Of a stretch of 43,117 nt of DNA, positions 30,199-39,900 are shown piece after piece. Source of the DNA: Pseudomonas sp. Irchel 3E13 (GTDB taxonomy: Bacteria > Pseudomonadota > Gammaproteobacteria > Pseudomonadales > Pseudomonadaceae); assembly GCF_900187455.1 (NCBI RefSeq), contig NZ_FYDX01000029.1:1-43117 (forward strand), in the 5' to 3' direction. The number at the start of each line of letters is the position of its first letter. Position 1 is the first letter of the stretch. Position numbers and translations under genes: made by a program. A model generated the notes under the pieces. That model was not told the origin of the DNA. It made no database searches and saw nothing but the letters and a program-made list of their open reading frames with translations.

Positions 30199-33100
30199 TC
30201 AGTTACCGCTGGAATTCAGCGCTTCGGTCAGTGCGGCTTCCACCTCACTGGCACTTACGCGCAGCGGCTTGTCGGCATCACGGCGACGCTTGCGCTCGCT
30301 GTGGTATGCCAGACCAGTACCGGCCGGGATCAGACGACCCACGACCACGTTCTCTTTCAGGCCGCGCAGGTAATCGCGCTTGCCGGTTACCGCCGCCTCG
30401 GTCAGAACCCGGGTGGTCTCCTGGAAGGAGGCCGCCGAGATGAACGATTCGGTGGACAGCGAGGCCTTGGTGATACCCAGCAGCACGCGCGAGAACTTGG
30501 ACACGAACTTGTCGTCGGCAGCCAGGCGCTCGTTTTCGACCAGCACGTGAGTCAGTTCCATCTGGTCACCTTTGATGAAGGTGGAGTCACCAGACTCGCT
30601 GATCTCAACTTTACGCAGCATCTGACGCAGAATGGTCTCGATGTGCTTGTCGTTGATCTTCACGCCTTGCAGACGATAAACGTCCTGAATCTCGTTGACG
30701 ATGTACTTGGCCAGCGCGCTCACACCCAGCAGACGCAGGATGTCATGCGGATCGCTCGGACCGTCGGAGATAACTTCGCCGCGGTTCACTTGTTCGCCTT
30801 CGAAGACGTTCAGGTGACGCCACTTCGGAATCAGCTCTTCGTACGGATCGGTACCGTCGTTCGGAGTGATGACCAGACGGCGCTTGCCTTTGGTCTCCTT
30901 GCCGAATGCGATGGTGCCGCTGACTTCCGCAAGAATCGAAGCTTCTTTTGGACGACGCGCTTCGAACAGGTCGGCAACACGCGGCAGACCACCGGTGATG
31001 TCACGGGTCTTCGACGTTTCTTGCGGGATACGCGCGATAACGTCACCAACACCGATCTGAGAACCGTCCGCCACACCGACCAGGGCGTTCGCGGGCAGGA
31101 AGTACTGTGCCGGTACGTCGGTACCTGGCAGCAGCAGATCCTTGCCATTGGCGTCGACCATCTTGATTGCAGGACGAATTTCCTTACCTGCAGCCGGACG
31201 ATCTTTGACGTCCAGAACCTCGATGTTGGTCAGGCCGGTCAGTTCGTCTGTCTGACGCTTGATCGTGATGCCTTCTTCCATGCCCACGAAGGTCACGGTA
31301 CCTTTCATTTCGGTAACGATCGGGTGGGTGTGCGGGTCCCACTTGGCGACGATTGCGCCAGCGTCGACCTTGTCGCCCTCCTTGACCGAAATCACCGCAC
31401 CGTAAGGCAGCTTGTAACGCTCACGCTCACGACCGAATTCGTCGGCAATGGCCAGCTCACCGGAACGCGACACCGCGACCAGGTTGCCATCAGCACGCTC
31501 AACCTGCTTCAGGTTATGCAGACGGACCATACCGCCGTTCTTCACTTGGACGCTGTCGGCAGCCGAGGTCCGGCTTGCAGCACCACCGATGTGGAACGTA
31601 CGCATGGTCAGCTGGGTACCCGGCTCACCGATCGACTGTGCAGCGATAACGCCGACAGCTTCACCGATGTTCACCTGGTGACCACGGGCCAGATCACGGC
31701 CGTAGCACTTGGCGCAGATACCGTAGCGGGTTTCGCAACTGATTGGCGAGCGGACGATTACTTCGTCGATGCTGTTCAGTTCGATGAACTCAACCCACTT
31801 CTCGTCGACCAGGGTACCGGCCGGAACGATCACGTCGTCGGTGCCTGGCTTGAACACGTCGCGGGCGATAACACGGCCCAGTACGCGCTCACCCAGTGGC
31901 TCGACCACGTCGCCGCCTTCAATGTGCGGCGTCATCAGCAGACCTTGCTCGGTGCCGCAGTCGATCTCGGTCACGACCAGATCCTGGGCAACGTCTACCA
32001 GACGACGGGTCAGGTAACCGGAGTTCGCGGTTTTCAACGCGGTATCCGCCAGACCTTTACGAGCACCGTGAGTCGAGATGAAGTACTGGAGTACGCTCAG
32101 ACCTTCACGGAAGTTCGCGGTGATCGGCGTCTCGATGATCGAGCCGTCCGGCTTGGCCATCAGACCACGCATACCCGCCAACTGACGGATCTGAGCAGCC
32201 GAACCCCGGGCACCGGAGTCAGCCATCATGTACATCGAGTTGAACGATTCCTGCTCGACTTCGTTACCTTCGCGGTCGATGACTTTCTCTTTCGAGAGGT
32301 TGGCCATCATCGCCTTGGAAACTTCATCGTTCGCCTTCGACCACAAGTCGATGACCTTGTTGTACTTCTCGCCCTGGGTAACCAGGCCGGAGGCGTACTG
32401 GCTCTCGATTTCCTTCACTTCATCAGTTGCGGTACCGATGATGCGGGCCTTCTCATCCGGGATAACGAAGTCGTTAACACCGATGGAGACGCCGGAAATG
32501 GTCGAGTAGGCAAAACCGGTGTACATCAGCTGGTCAGCGAAGATCACGGTCTCTTTCAGACCAACCACGCGGTAGCACTGGTTGATCAGCTTGGAGATCG
32601 CCTTTTTCTTCATAGGCTGGTTGACCACGTCGTACGACAGACCTGGCGGCACAACCTGGAACAGCAGCGCACGGCCGACAGTGGTGTCGACGATACGGGT
32701 GTTCTTGACGCTGCCACCATCACGGTCGTTCACGGTTTCGTTGATACGAACCTTGATCTTCGCGTGCAGGGCAGCTTCGCCGGCGCGGAATACGCGGTCG
32801 ACTTCCTGCAGGTCAGCGAACACGCGACCTTCGCCCTTGGCGTTGATGGCTTCACGGGTCATGTAGTACAGACCCAGTACAACGTCCTGCGAAGGAACGA
32901 TGATTGGCTCACCGTTGGCTGGCGACAGGATGTTGTTGGTCGACATCATCAGCGCGCGCGCTTCCAGCTGGGCTTCCAGCGTCAGCGGCACGTGCACGGC
33001 CATTTGGTCACCGTCGAAGTCGGCGTTGTACGCGGCGCAGACCAGAGGGTGCAGCTGGATAGCCTTACCTTCGATCAGAACCGGTTCAAAGGCCTGGATA

Positions 33101-34398
33101 CCCAGACGGTGAAGGGTCGGTGCACGGTTGAGCAGTACGGGGTGTTCGCGAATCACTTCAGCGAGAACGTCCCAGACCTCAGGCAGCTCGCGCTCGACCA
33201 TCTTCTTGGCAGCCTTGATGGTGGTCGCCAGACCACGCATTTCCAGCTTGCCGAAGATGAACGGTTTGAACAGCTCCAGGGCCATTTTCTTCGGCAGACC
33301 GCACTGATGCAGACGCAGGGTCGGGCCTACGGTAATTACCGAACGACCAGAGTAGTCAACGCGCTTACCGAGCAAGTTCTGACGGAAACGACCCTGTTTA
33401 CCCTTAATCATGTCAGCCAGGGATTTCAGAGGACGCTTGTTCGAACCGGTGATTGCGCGACCACGACGACCGTTGTCCAGCAGGGCGTCGACCGCTTCCT
33501 GCAGCATGCGCTTTTCGTTGCGCACGATGATGTCCGGAGCGGACAGATCGAGCAGGCGCTTCAGACGGTTGTTACGGTTGATTACGCGGCGATACAGGTC
33601 GTTCAGGTCGGAAGTCGCGAAGCGACCGCCATCTAGCGGAACCAGAGGACGCAGATCTGGCGGCAGAACCGGCAGAACGGTCAGGACCATCCACTCAGGC
33701 AGGTTGCCCGAGCCTTGGAAGGCTTCCATCAGTTTCAGACGCTTGGACAGCTTCTTGATCTTGGTTTCCGAGTTGGTCTGCGGAATTTCTTCGCGCAGGC
33801 GGCCAATCTCGTGCTCCAGGTCGATAGCGTGCAGCAGCTCGCGGACAGCTTCGGCACCCATACGGGCATCGAAATCGTCACCGAACTCTTCCAGCGCTTC
33901 GAAGTACTGCTCGTCGTTCAGCAGCTGGCCTTTTTCCAGGGTGGTCATGCCCGGGTCGATAACGACATAGCTCTCGAAATAGAGAACGCGTTCGATATCA
34001 CGCAGGGTCATGTCCATCAGCAGGCCGATACGGGACGGCAGGGACTTCAGGAACCAGATGTGGGCAACCGGAGAAGCCAACTCGATGTGAGCCATGCGCT
34101 CACGACGAACCTTGGCCAGCGCGACTTCAACGCCGCACTTCTCACAGATCACACCACGGTGCTTCAGGCGCTTGTACTTGCCGCACAGGCACTCGTAGTC
34201 TTTGACTGGGCCAAAGATCTTGGCGCAGAACAGGCCGTCACGCTCAGGCTTGAACGTACGGTAGTTGATGGTTTCCGGCTTTTTTACTTCACCGAACGAC
34301 CACGAACGGATCATCTCAGGCGAGGCCAGTCCGATACGGATGGCGTCGAACTCTTCGACTTGACCCTGGTTTTTCAGCAAATTCAGTAGGTCTTTCAA
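30199..34398 (-). CDS. rpoC: RNA polymerase beta' subunit
   Basis: Beta' forms the catalytic clamp half of RNA polymerase. The 1399 residues contain the N-terminal zinc module (CLCGKYKRLKHRGVICEKCG, about 70-89), the lid/rudder region, and the active-site NADFDGDQMAVH with the three Mg-binding Asp. The bridge helix/trigger loop region and the second cysteine site (CETRYGICAKCYGRDLARG) follow. It follows rpoB by 64 bases and shares its transcript. Confidence 0.99.
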   Translation of the reverse strand: MKDLLNLLKNQGQVEEFDAIRIGLASPEMIRSWSFGEVKKPETINYRTFKPERDGLFCAKIFGPVKDYECLCGKYKRLKHRGVICEKCGVEVALAKVRRERMAHIELASPVAHIWFLKSLPSRIGLLMDMTLRDIERVLYFESYVVIDPGMTTLEKGQLLNDEQYFEALEEFGDDFDARMGAEAVRELLHAIDLEHEIGRLREEIPQTNSETKIKKLSKRLKLMEAFQGSGNLPEWMVLTVLPVLPPDLRPLVPLDGGRFATSDLNDLYRRVINRNNRLKRLLDLSAPDIIVRNEKRMLQEAVDALLDNGRRGRAITGSNKRPLKSLADMIKGKQGRFRQNLLGKRVDYSGRSVITVGPTLRLHQCGLPKKMALELFKPFIFGKLEMRGLATTIKAAKKMVERELPEVWDVLAEVIREHPVLLNRAPTLHRLGIQAFEPVLIEGKAIQLHPLVCAAYNADFDGDQMAVHVPLTLEAQLEARALMMSTNNILSPANGEPIIVPSQDVVLGLYYMTREAINAKGEGRVFADLQEVDRVFRAGEAALHAKIKVRINETVNDRDGGSVKNTRIVDTTVGRALLFQVVPPGLSYDVVNQPMKKKAISKLINQCYRVVGLKETVIFADQLMYTGFAYSTISGVSIGVNDFVIPDEKARIIGTATDEVKEIESQYASGLVTQGEKYNKVIDLWSKANDEVSKAMMANLSKEKVIDREGNEVEQESFNSMYMMADSGARGSAAQIRQLAGMRGLMAKPDGSIIETPITANFREGLSVLQYFISTHGARKGLADTALKTANSGYLTRRLVDVAQDLVVTEIDCGTEQGLLMTPHIEGGDVVEPLGERVLGRVIARDVFKPGTDDVIVPAGTLVDEKWVEFIELNSIDEVIVRSPISCETRYGICAKCYGRDLARGHQVNIGEAVGVIAAQSIGEPGTQLTMRTFHIGGAASRTSAADSVQVKNGGMVRLHNLKQVERADGNLVAVSRSGELAIADEFGRERERYKLPYGAVISVKEGDKVDAGAIVAKWDPHTHPIVTEMKGTVTFVGMEEGITIKRQTDELTGLTNIEVLDVKDRPAAGKEIRPAIKMVDANGKDLLLPGTDVPAQYFLPANALVGVADGSQIGVGDVIARIPQETSKTRDITGGLPRVADLFEARRPKEASILAEVSGTIAFGKETKGKRRLVITPNDGTDPYEELIPKWRHLNVFEGEQVNRGEVISDGPSDPHDILRLLGVSALAKYIVNEIQDVYRLQGVKINDKHIETILRQMLRKVEISESGDSTFIKGDQMELTHVLVENERLAADDKFVSKFSRVLLGITKASLSTESFISAASFQETTRVLTEAAVTGKRDYLRGLKENVVVGRLIPAGTGLAYHSERKRRRDADKPLRVSASEVEAALTEALNSSGN

Positions 34399-34462
34399 GG
34401 CCTTTCCTCCTGGCGGAGCAGGGAGCGGGCTTTTCAGCCACGCCCCCGATTCGCGTCACGTG

Positions 34463-37400
34463 TTATTCGGTTTCCAGATCGATATCGATACCGAGCGAAC
34501 GGATCTCTTTGATCAACACGTTGAAGGACTCGGGCATGCCCGGCTCCATACGGTGATCGCCGTCCACGATGTTTTTGTACATCTTGGTCCGGCCGTTCAC
34601 GTCGTCCGACTTCACTGTGAGCATTTCTTGCAGGGTGTATGCCGCGCCGTATGCTTCCAGCGCCCACACTTCCATCTCCCCGAAACGCTGACCACCGAAC
34701 TGCGCCTTACCACCCAGCGGCTGCTGGGTAACCAGGCTGTAAGAACCAGTGGAACGCGCGTGCATCTTGTCGTCCACCAAGTGGTTCAGCTTGAGCATGT
34801 ACATGTAACCAACGGTCACTGGACGCTCGAACTTGTTGCCGGTACGACCGTCGAACAGCACCATCTGGCCGCTCTCTGGCATGTCAGCCAGCTTGAGCAT
34901 GGCCTTGATCTCGCTCTCTTTGGCACCGTCGAAGACCGGGGTGGCCATAGGCACGCCCTTCTTCAGGTTGCCAGCGAGCTCGAGGATCTCCTGGTCGGTG
35001 AACTCTTCCAGGTTTTCCTGGCGACCGCCGATCTCGTTGTAGATCTCAGTCAGGAAGCCACGCAGTTCTGCGACCTTACGCTGCTCTTCGAGCATGCGGT
35101 TGATCTTCTCGCCCAGACCTTTGGCTGCGAGGCCCAGGTGGGTTTCGAGGATCTGACCAACGTTCATACGCGAAGGTACGCCCAGCGGGTTGAGAACCAC
35201 GTCGACCGGAGTACCGTCGGCGTCGTGCGGCATGTCTTCGACCGGCATGATCACGGAGACCACACCTTTGTTACCGTGACGACCGGCCATCTTGTCGCCC
35301 GGCTGAATGCGACGACGGATTGCCAGGTAGACCTTGACGATCTTCAGCACGCCCGGAGCCAGGTCATCGCCTTGCTGCAGTTTGCGCTTCTTGTCTTCGA
35401 ACTTGTCGTCCAGCAGACGGCGGCGATCAACGATGTAGGCCTGAGCTTTTTCCAGCTGTTCGTTCAGCGCATCTTCAGCCATGCGCAGTTTGAACCACTG
35501 GCCGTGCTCCAGACCGTCCAGGACTTCGTTGGTGACCACGGTGCCTTTCTTCAGGCCCGCACCACCATCGACTACCTGACCATTCAGCGCGGAACGCAGA
35601 CGCTCGAAGGTCGCACCTTCAACGATACGGAACTCTTCGTTCAGGTCCTTGCGGATCTCGTCCAGCTGCATCTTCTCGATGGACAGCGCACGACTGTCGC
35701 GCTCGACGCCATCACGGGTGAAGACCTGTACGTCAATGACGGTACCCTTGGTGCCGGTCGGCACGCGCAGGGAGGTGTCTTTAACGTCGCTAGCCTTCTC
35801 ACCGAAGATTGCGCGCAGCAGCTTCTCTTCCGGAGTCAGTTGAGTCTCGCCTTTTGGCGTGACTTTACCGACCAGGATGTCACCAGCGCCGACCTCGGCA
35901 CCAACGTAGACGATACCGGCTTCGTCCAGCTTGTTCAGCGCAGCTTCACCGACGTTCGGGATGTCCGCGGTGATTTCCTCTGGGCCAAGCTTGGTGTCAC
36001 GCGCCACACAGGTCAGTTCCTGGATGTGGATCGTGGTGAAGCGGTCTTCCTGAACAACACGCTCGGACAGGCAGATGGAGTCTTCGAAGTTGAAGCCGTT
36101 CCACGCCATGAACGCGATACGCATGTTCTGACCCAGTGCCAGTTCACCCATGTCGGTGGACGGGCCGTCGGCCATGATGTCGCTGCGCTTGACCACATCA
36201 CCTTTGCTGACCAGCGGACGCTGGTTGATGCAGGTGTTCTGGTTCGAGCGGGTGTACTTGGTCAGGTTGTAGATGTCGACACCAGCTTCGCCGGTTTCAA
36301 CTTCGTCATCTGCAACACGAACAACGATACGGCTGGCATCAACGGAGTCGATCACGCCGCCACGACGGGCCACGACGCAAACGCCGGAGTCGCGAGCAAC
36401 GTTACGCTCCATGCCGGTACCTACCAGCGGCTTGTCGGCACGCAGGGTTGGTACAGCCTGACGCTGCATGTTCGAACCCATCAACGCACGGTTGGCGTCG
36501 TCGTGCTCGAGGAACGGAATCAGCGACGCAGCAACCGAAACTACCTGCTTCGGCGAAACGTCCATCAGGGTCACATCTTCAGGTGCCTTGACGGTGAATT
36601 CGTTCAGGTGACGAACAGCTACCAGCTCATCGATCAGTTGCTTCTTCTCGTTCATCGCGGCCGAAGCCTGTGCGATGACGTGATCAGCTTCTTCGATCGC
36701 CGACAGGAACACGATCTCGTCGGTAACCACGCCCTCTTTAACCACACGGTACGGGCTTTCCAGGAAGCCGTACTGGTTGGTGCGAGCATAGGCCGCCAGG
36801 GAGTTGATCAGACCGATGTTCGGACCTTCAGGGGTCTCGATCGGGCAAACTCGACCGTAGTGAGTCGGGTGTACGTCACGGACTTCGAAGCCTGCGCGCT
36901 CACGAGTCAAACCACCAGGGCCGAGTGCGGAGACACGACGCTTGTGGGTAATCTCGGAAAGCGGGTTGTTCTGGTCCATGAACTGCGAGAGCTGGCTGGA
37001 GCCGAAGAACTCTTTGACCGCGGCTGCAACTGGCTTGGCGTTGATCAGGTCCTGAGGCATCAGGCCTTCACTTTCGGCCATCGACAGACGCTCTTTGACC
37101 GCGCGCTCAACACGCACCAGGCCAACGCGGAACTGGTTCTCGGCCATCTCGCCTACACAGCGAACACGACGGTTACCCAGGTGGTCGATGTCGTCGACGA
37201 TGCCTTTGCCGTTACGGATGTCGACGAGGGTCTTCAGAACCTCGACGATATCTTCCTTGCTCAGCACGCCCGAACCTTCGATCTCGGTTCGACCGATACG
37301 ACGGTTGAACTTCATGCGGCCTACGGCAGACAGGTCGTAGCGCTCGGCACTGAAGAACAGGTTGTTGAACAGGGTTTCTGCGGCGTCCTTGGTTGGCGGC

Positions 37401-38536
37401 TCGCCAGGACGCATCATGCGATAGATCTCGACCAGCGCTTCCAGTTGGTTGCTGGTGGAGTCGATCTTCAGGGTATCCGAGACGAACGGACCGCAGTCGA
37501 TATCGTTGGTGTACAGCGTCTGGATGAGGACAACTTGAGCCTTGGCGATCTTGATCAGCAGCTCAGTGGTCAGCTCGACGTTGCACTCGGCAAGGATTTC
37601 GCCGGTAGCCGGGTGCACGATCGCCTTAGCGGTGGTGCGGCCCAGCAAGTACTCCATCGGCACTTCCAGTTGCTTGACGCCAGATTTTTCCAACTGGTTG
37701 ATGTGGCGGGCAGTGATCCGACGACCTTGCTCGACAATGATCTTGCCGTTCTCGTCCTGGATGTCCATCACCGCGATTTCACCACGCAGGCGCTGAGGCA
37801 CCAGCTCCAGGCTCAGCTTCTCGCCGGACACATGGAATACGTTGGTGGTGTAGAAGGCGTCCAGCACTTCTTCAGTGCTATAGCCCAGCGCACGCAGCAG
37901 CACCGAAGCCGGCAGCTTGCGGCGACGGTCGATACGGACGAACACGCAGTCTTTCGGGTCGAACTCGAAGTCCAACCACGAACCGCGGTAAGGAATGATA
38001 CGAGCGGAGTACAGCAGTTTGCCGGAGCTGTGAGTCTTGCCACGGTCGTGGTCGAAGAACACACCTGGCGAGCGGTGCAACTGGGAAACGATTACACGCT
38101 CGGTACCGTTGATAACGAAGGTACCGTTCTCAGTCATCAGGGGAATTTCACCCATGTAGACTTCTTGCTCTTTGATGTCCTTGATCGCTTTGTTCGACGA
38201 TTCTTTGTCGAAAATGATCAGACGGACCTTTACCCGCAGCGGAACGGCATAGGTTACGCCACGCAGTACGCATTCTTTGACATCAAAGGCCGGTTCGCCC
38301 AGACGATAGCCAACGTACTCCAGGGCAGCATTGCCGGAGTAGCTGATGATCGGGAAAACCGATTTGAAGGCCGCATGCAGGCCCACGTCGCGGAACTGAT
38401 CTTTGGTCGCTCCCGCTTGCAAGAATTCACGATACGAATCCAGCTGGATGGCCAGGAGGTAAGGCACATCCATGACGTCCGGCAACTTGCTAAAGTCCTT
38501 GCGGATACGTTTTTTCTCAGTGTATGAGTAAGCCAT
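34463..38536 (-). CDS. rpoB: RNA polymerase beta subunit
   Basis: Beta forms the other half of the catalytic cleft and is the rifampicin target. The 1357 residues include the rifampicin region SSQLSQFMDQNNPLSEITHK followed by RRVSALGPGG, in which the common resistance positions (Asp of FMDQ, His of THKRR, Ser of VSALG) are wild type. The late ATPEFDG-type region reads ATPVFDGAKESE, and the C-terminus carries the GGKAQFGGQRFGEMEVWALE segment. It follows rplL by 219 bases containing attenuator-like structures and precedes rpoC by 64. Confidence 0.99.
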   Translation of the reverse strand: MAYSYTEKKRIRKDFSKLPDVMDVPYLLAIQLDSYREFLQAGATKDQFRDVGLHAAFKSVFPIISYSGNAALEYVGYRLGEPAFDVKECVLRGVTYAVPLRVKVRLIIFDKESSNKAIKDIKEQEVYMGEIPLMTENGTFVINGTERVIVSQLHRSPGVFFDHDRGKTHSSGKLLYSARIIPYRGSWLDFEFDPKDCVFVRIDRRRKLPASVLLRALGYSTEEVLDAFYTTNVFHVSGEKLSLELVPQRLRGEIAVMDIQDENGKIIVEQGRRITARHINQLEKSGVKQLEVPMEYLLGRTTAKAIVHPATGEILAECNVELTTELLIKIAKAQVVLIQTLYTNDIDCGPFVSDTLKIDSTSNQLEALVEIYRMMRPGEPPTKDAAETLFNNLFFSAERYDLSAVGRMKFNRRIGRTEIEGSGVLSKEDIVEVLKTLVDIRNGKGIVDDIDHLGNRRVRCVGEMAENQFRVGLVRVERAVKERLSMAESEGLMPQDLINAKPVAAAVKEFFGSSQLSQFMDQNNPLSEITHKRRVSALGPGGLTRERAGFEVRDVHPTHYGRVCPIETPEGPNIGLINSLAAYARTNQYGFLESPYRVVKEGVVTDEIVFLSAIEEADHVIAQASAAMNEKKQLIDELVAVRHLNEFTVKAPEDVTLMDVSPKQVVSVAASLIPFLEHDDANRALMGSNMQRQAVPTLRADKPLVGTGMERNVARDSGVCVVARRGGVIDSVDASRIVVRVADDEVETGEAGVDIYNLTKYTRSNQNTCINQRPLVSKGDVVKRSDIMADGPSTDMGELALGQNMRIAFMAWNGFNFEDSICLSERVVQEDRFTTIHIQELTCVARDTKLGPEEITADIPNVGEAALNKLDEAGIVYVGAEVGAGDILVGKVTPKGETQLTPEEKLLRAIFGEKASDVKDTSLRVPTGTKGTVIDVQVFTRDGVERDSRALSIEKMQLDEIRKDLNEEFRIVEGATFERLRSALNGQVVDGGAGLKKGTVVTNEVLDGLEHGQWFKLRMAEDALNEQLEKAQAYIVDRRRLLDDKFEDKKRKLQQGDDLAPGVLKIVKVYLAIRRRIQPGDKMAGRHGNKGVVSVIMPVEDMPHDADGTPVDVVLNPLGVPSRMNVGQILETHLGLAAKGLGEKINRMLEEQRKVAELRGFLTEIYNEIGGRQENLEEFTDQEILELAGNLKKGVPMATPVFDGAKESEIKAMLKLADMPESGQMVLFDGRTGNKFERPVTVGYMYMLKLNHLVDDKMHARSTGSYSLVTQQPLGGKAQFGGQRFGEMEVWALEAYGAAYTLQEMLTVKSDDVNGRTKMYKNIVDGDHRMEPGMPESFNVLIKEIRSLGIDIDLETE

Positions 38537-38644
38537 CAGCGTTCCCCAGCTTGGTCACCTGCTTGTTTGGCCCCCCCCGGCGGGAGTAGCCAGAAAATCG
38601 TGCAAACCCCTTGGTTTGCGCCACCATCGTCGGTGGTTGCATCT

Positions 38645-38680
38645 CGTTATCGGCGCCGGCCTGACCGGCAGCCAATAACG
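38645..38680. repeat. Long hairpin between rplL and rpoB
   Basis: CGTTATCGGC at the left and GCCAATAACG at the right pair with one mismatch, with inner GCCGG/CCGGC pairing, forming an extended imperfect stem. In E. coli this interval carries an RNase III processing site; this structure is a candidate equivalent. Confidence 0.5.
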
Positions 38681-38681
38681 G

Positions 38682-38710
38682 AAAAAGGCCGGTGGCAAGA
38701 GCCACCAGCC
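38682..38710 (-). terminator. Attenuator between rplL and rpoB
   Basis: On the minus strand GGCTGGTGGC-TCTT-GCCACCGGCC, a 10-bp stem with one G-T type mismatch position, is followed by TTTTT. It lies 46 bases after rplL and would let only part of the transcripts continue into rpoBC, balancing L7/L12 (needed in more copies) against RNA polymerase. Confidence 0.75.
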
Positions 38711-38755
38711 ATCAGCCGTTTGCTTAACGCTTGGGCTGGAGTCGCAAAGTCGAAA

Positions 38756-39121
38756 TTACTTAACTTCGACTTTAGCGCCTGCTTCTTCCAGCTTCTTCTT
38801 GGCGTCTTCAGCAGCTTCTTTCGAAACGCCTTCAGCTACGACTTGAGGAGCGGTGTCAACTTTCTCTTTGGCTTCTTTCAGGCCCAGACCGGTCAGTTCA
38901 CGAACGGCCTTGATCACGTTGACTTTCTTCTCGCCGGCTTCAACCAGAACAACGTTGAACTCGGTTTGCTCTTCAACAACGGCAGCAGCAGCAGCTGGGC
39001 CAGCAGCGGCAACAGCAGCGGTAACGCCGAAGGTTTCTTCCATTGCTTTGATCAGCTCAACAACTTCCAGAACGGTTTTCTGGCCGATTGCTTCGATGAT
39101 TTGTTCGTTAGTCAGAGACAT
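38756..39121 (-). CDS. rplL: 50S ribosomal protein L7/L12
   Basis: L7/L12 forms the multi-copy stalk that recruits EF-Tu and EF-G. The 121 residues have an N-terminal dimer domain (MSLTNEQIIEAIGQKTVLEV), an Ala-rich hinge (AAVAAAGPAAAAAVVEEQ, about 35-52) and the factor-binding C-domain (about 54-121, GLGLKEAKEKVDTAP). It follows rplJ by 78 bases. Confidence 0.98.
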   Translation of the reverse strand: MSLTNEQIIEAIGQKTVLEVVELIKAMEETFGVTAAVAAAGPAAAAAVVEEQTEFNVVLVEAGEKKVNVIKAVRELTGLGLKEAKEKVDTAPQVVAEGVSKEAAEDAKKKLEEAGAKVEVK

Positions 39122-39199
39122 GACTTGAATCCTGTATTGGGGTGACAGCCTACGCAGCCATCAAATTAAACGTATGATTTTGAAAGCGCTTTCGGTGCC

Positions 39200-39700
39200 T
39201 TAGGCAGCAGAAGCTTCTTTCTGGTCGCGAATGGCCGCCAGAGTACGAGCCAGCTTGCTGGTAGCGCCTTGAATCACGCTCATCAGCCTTGCAATGGCTT
39301 CGTCACGGGTCGGCAGCGATGCCAACACGTCGATCTCGTTTGCTGCGAGGTACTTGCCCTCGAACGCAGCTGCCTTGATCTCGAACTTGTCCTGACCCTT
39401 GGCGAACTCTTTGAACAGACGAGCAGCAGCGCCCGGGTGTTCGTTGGAGAAAGCAATCAGGGTCGGGCCGGTGAAGACGTCGTTGAGGACACTGTATTCA
39501 GTGTCAGCAACAGCACGCTTGAGCAGGGTGTTACGCACTACACGTACGTATACGCCAGCTTCACGAGCCTCTTTACGGAGTCCGGTCATTGCGCCTACAG
39601 TCACGCCACGGGCATCAGCCACGACAGCAGACAGAGCGACTTTGGCAGCCTCGTTGACTTCAGCGACGATGGCCTTCTTGTCTTCGAGTCTAATTGCCAC
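39200..39700 (-). CDS. rplJ: 50S ribosomal protein L10
   Basis: L10 is the base of the stalk: it binds 23S rRNA with its N-domain and L7/L12 dimers with its C-terminal helix. The 166 residues start MAIRLEDKKAIVAEVNEAAK and end RTLAAIRDQKEASAA. The L10-L12 complex represses its own mRNA in E. coli by binding the long leader, and a structured 200-base leader is present here. Confidence 0.98.
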   Translation of the reverse strand: MAIRLEDKKAIVAEVNEAAKVALSAVVADARGVTVGAMTGLRKEAREAGVYVRVVRNTLLKRAVADTEYSVLNDVFTGPTLIAFSNEHPGAAARLFKEFAKGQDKFEIKAAAFEGKYLAANEIDVLASLPTRDEAIARLMSVIQGATSKLARTLAAIRDQKEASAA

Positions 39701-39900
39701 GGGTTTAACTCCTGCTTGTTACCGTTTCATCTGGCCGAAGCCGGATGTCGTTTTGGTGTCTGATTCGGTAAGGAACCGGGAGCACCATCTGCGTAGGCTT
39801 TTGGTTTAAGGCTTGCGCCGCCTACGGTCTTGGATAGCCCCCGCCAGGCAGGGACCCCAATTTTTTCAACGATGGGGTGATTACTCACCCCGTCGTTTCA
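39701..39900 (-). promoter_or_regulatory. L10 (rplJ) leader region
   Basis: This 200-base interval contains a 13-bp hairpin near the rplA end (39868-39880 with 39885-39897, one mismatch, no T run on the minus strand). A second pairing, CGTAGGC (39792-39798) with GCCTACG (39820-39826), lies in the part expected to hold the L10-binding structure. The position and structure fit the L10-leader family; I cannot verify its covariance model here. Confidence 0.55.

Noticed and set aside
30301..33636. A plus-strand open frame of 1111 residues opposite rpoC
   Set aside because: Same codon-bias shadow; rpoC is complete with all catalytic motifs.
34460..38527. A plus-strand open frame of 1355 residues opposite rpoB
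   Set aside because: It mirrors rpoB almost exactly and reflects codon bias in a highly expressed GC-rich gene (few TTA, CTA and TCA codons). It has no ribosome-binding site and no family resemblance.
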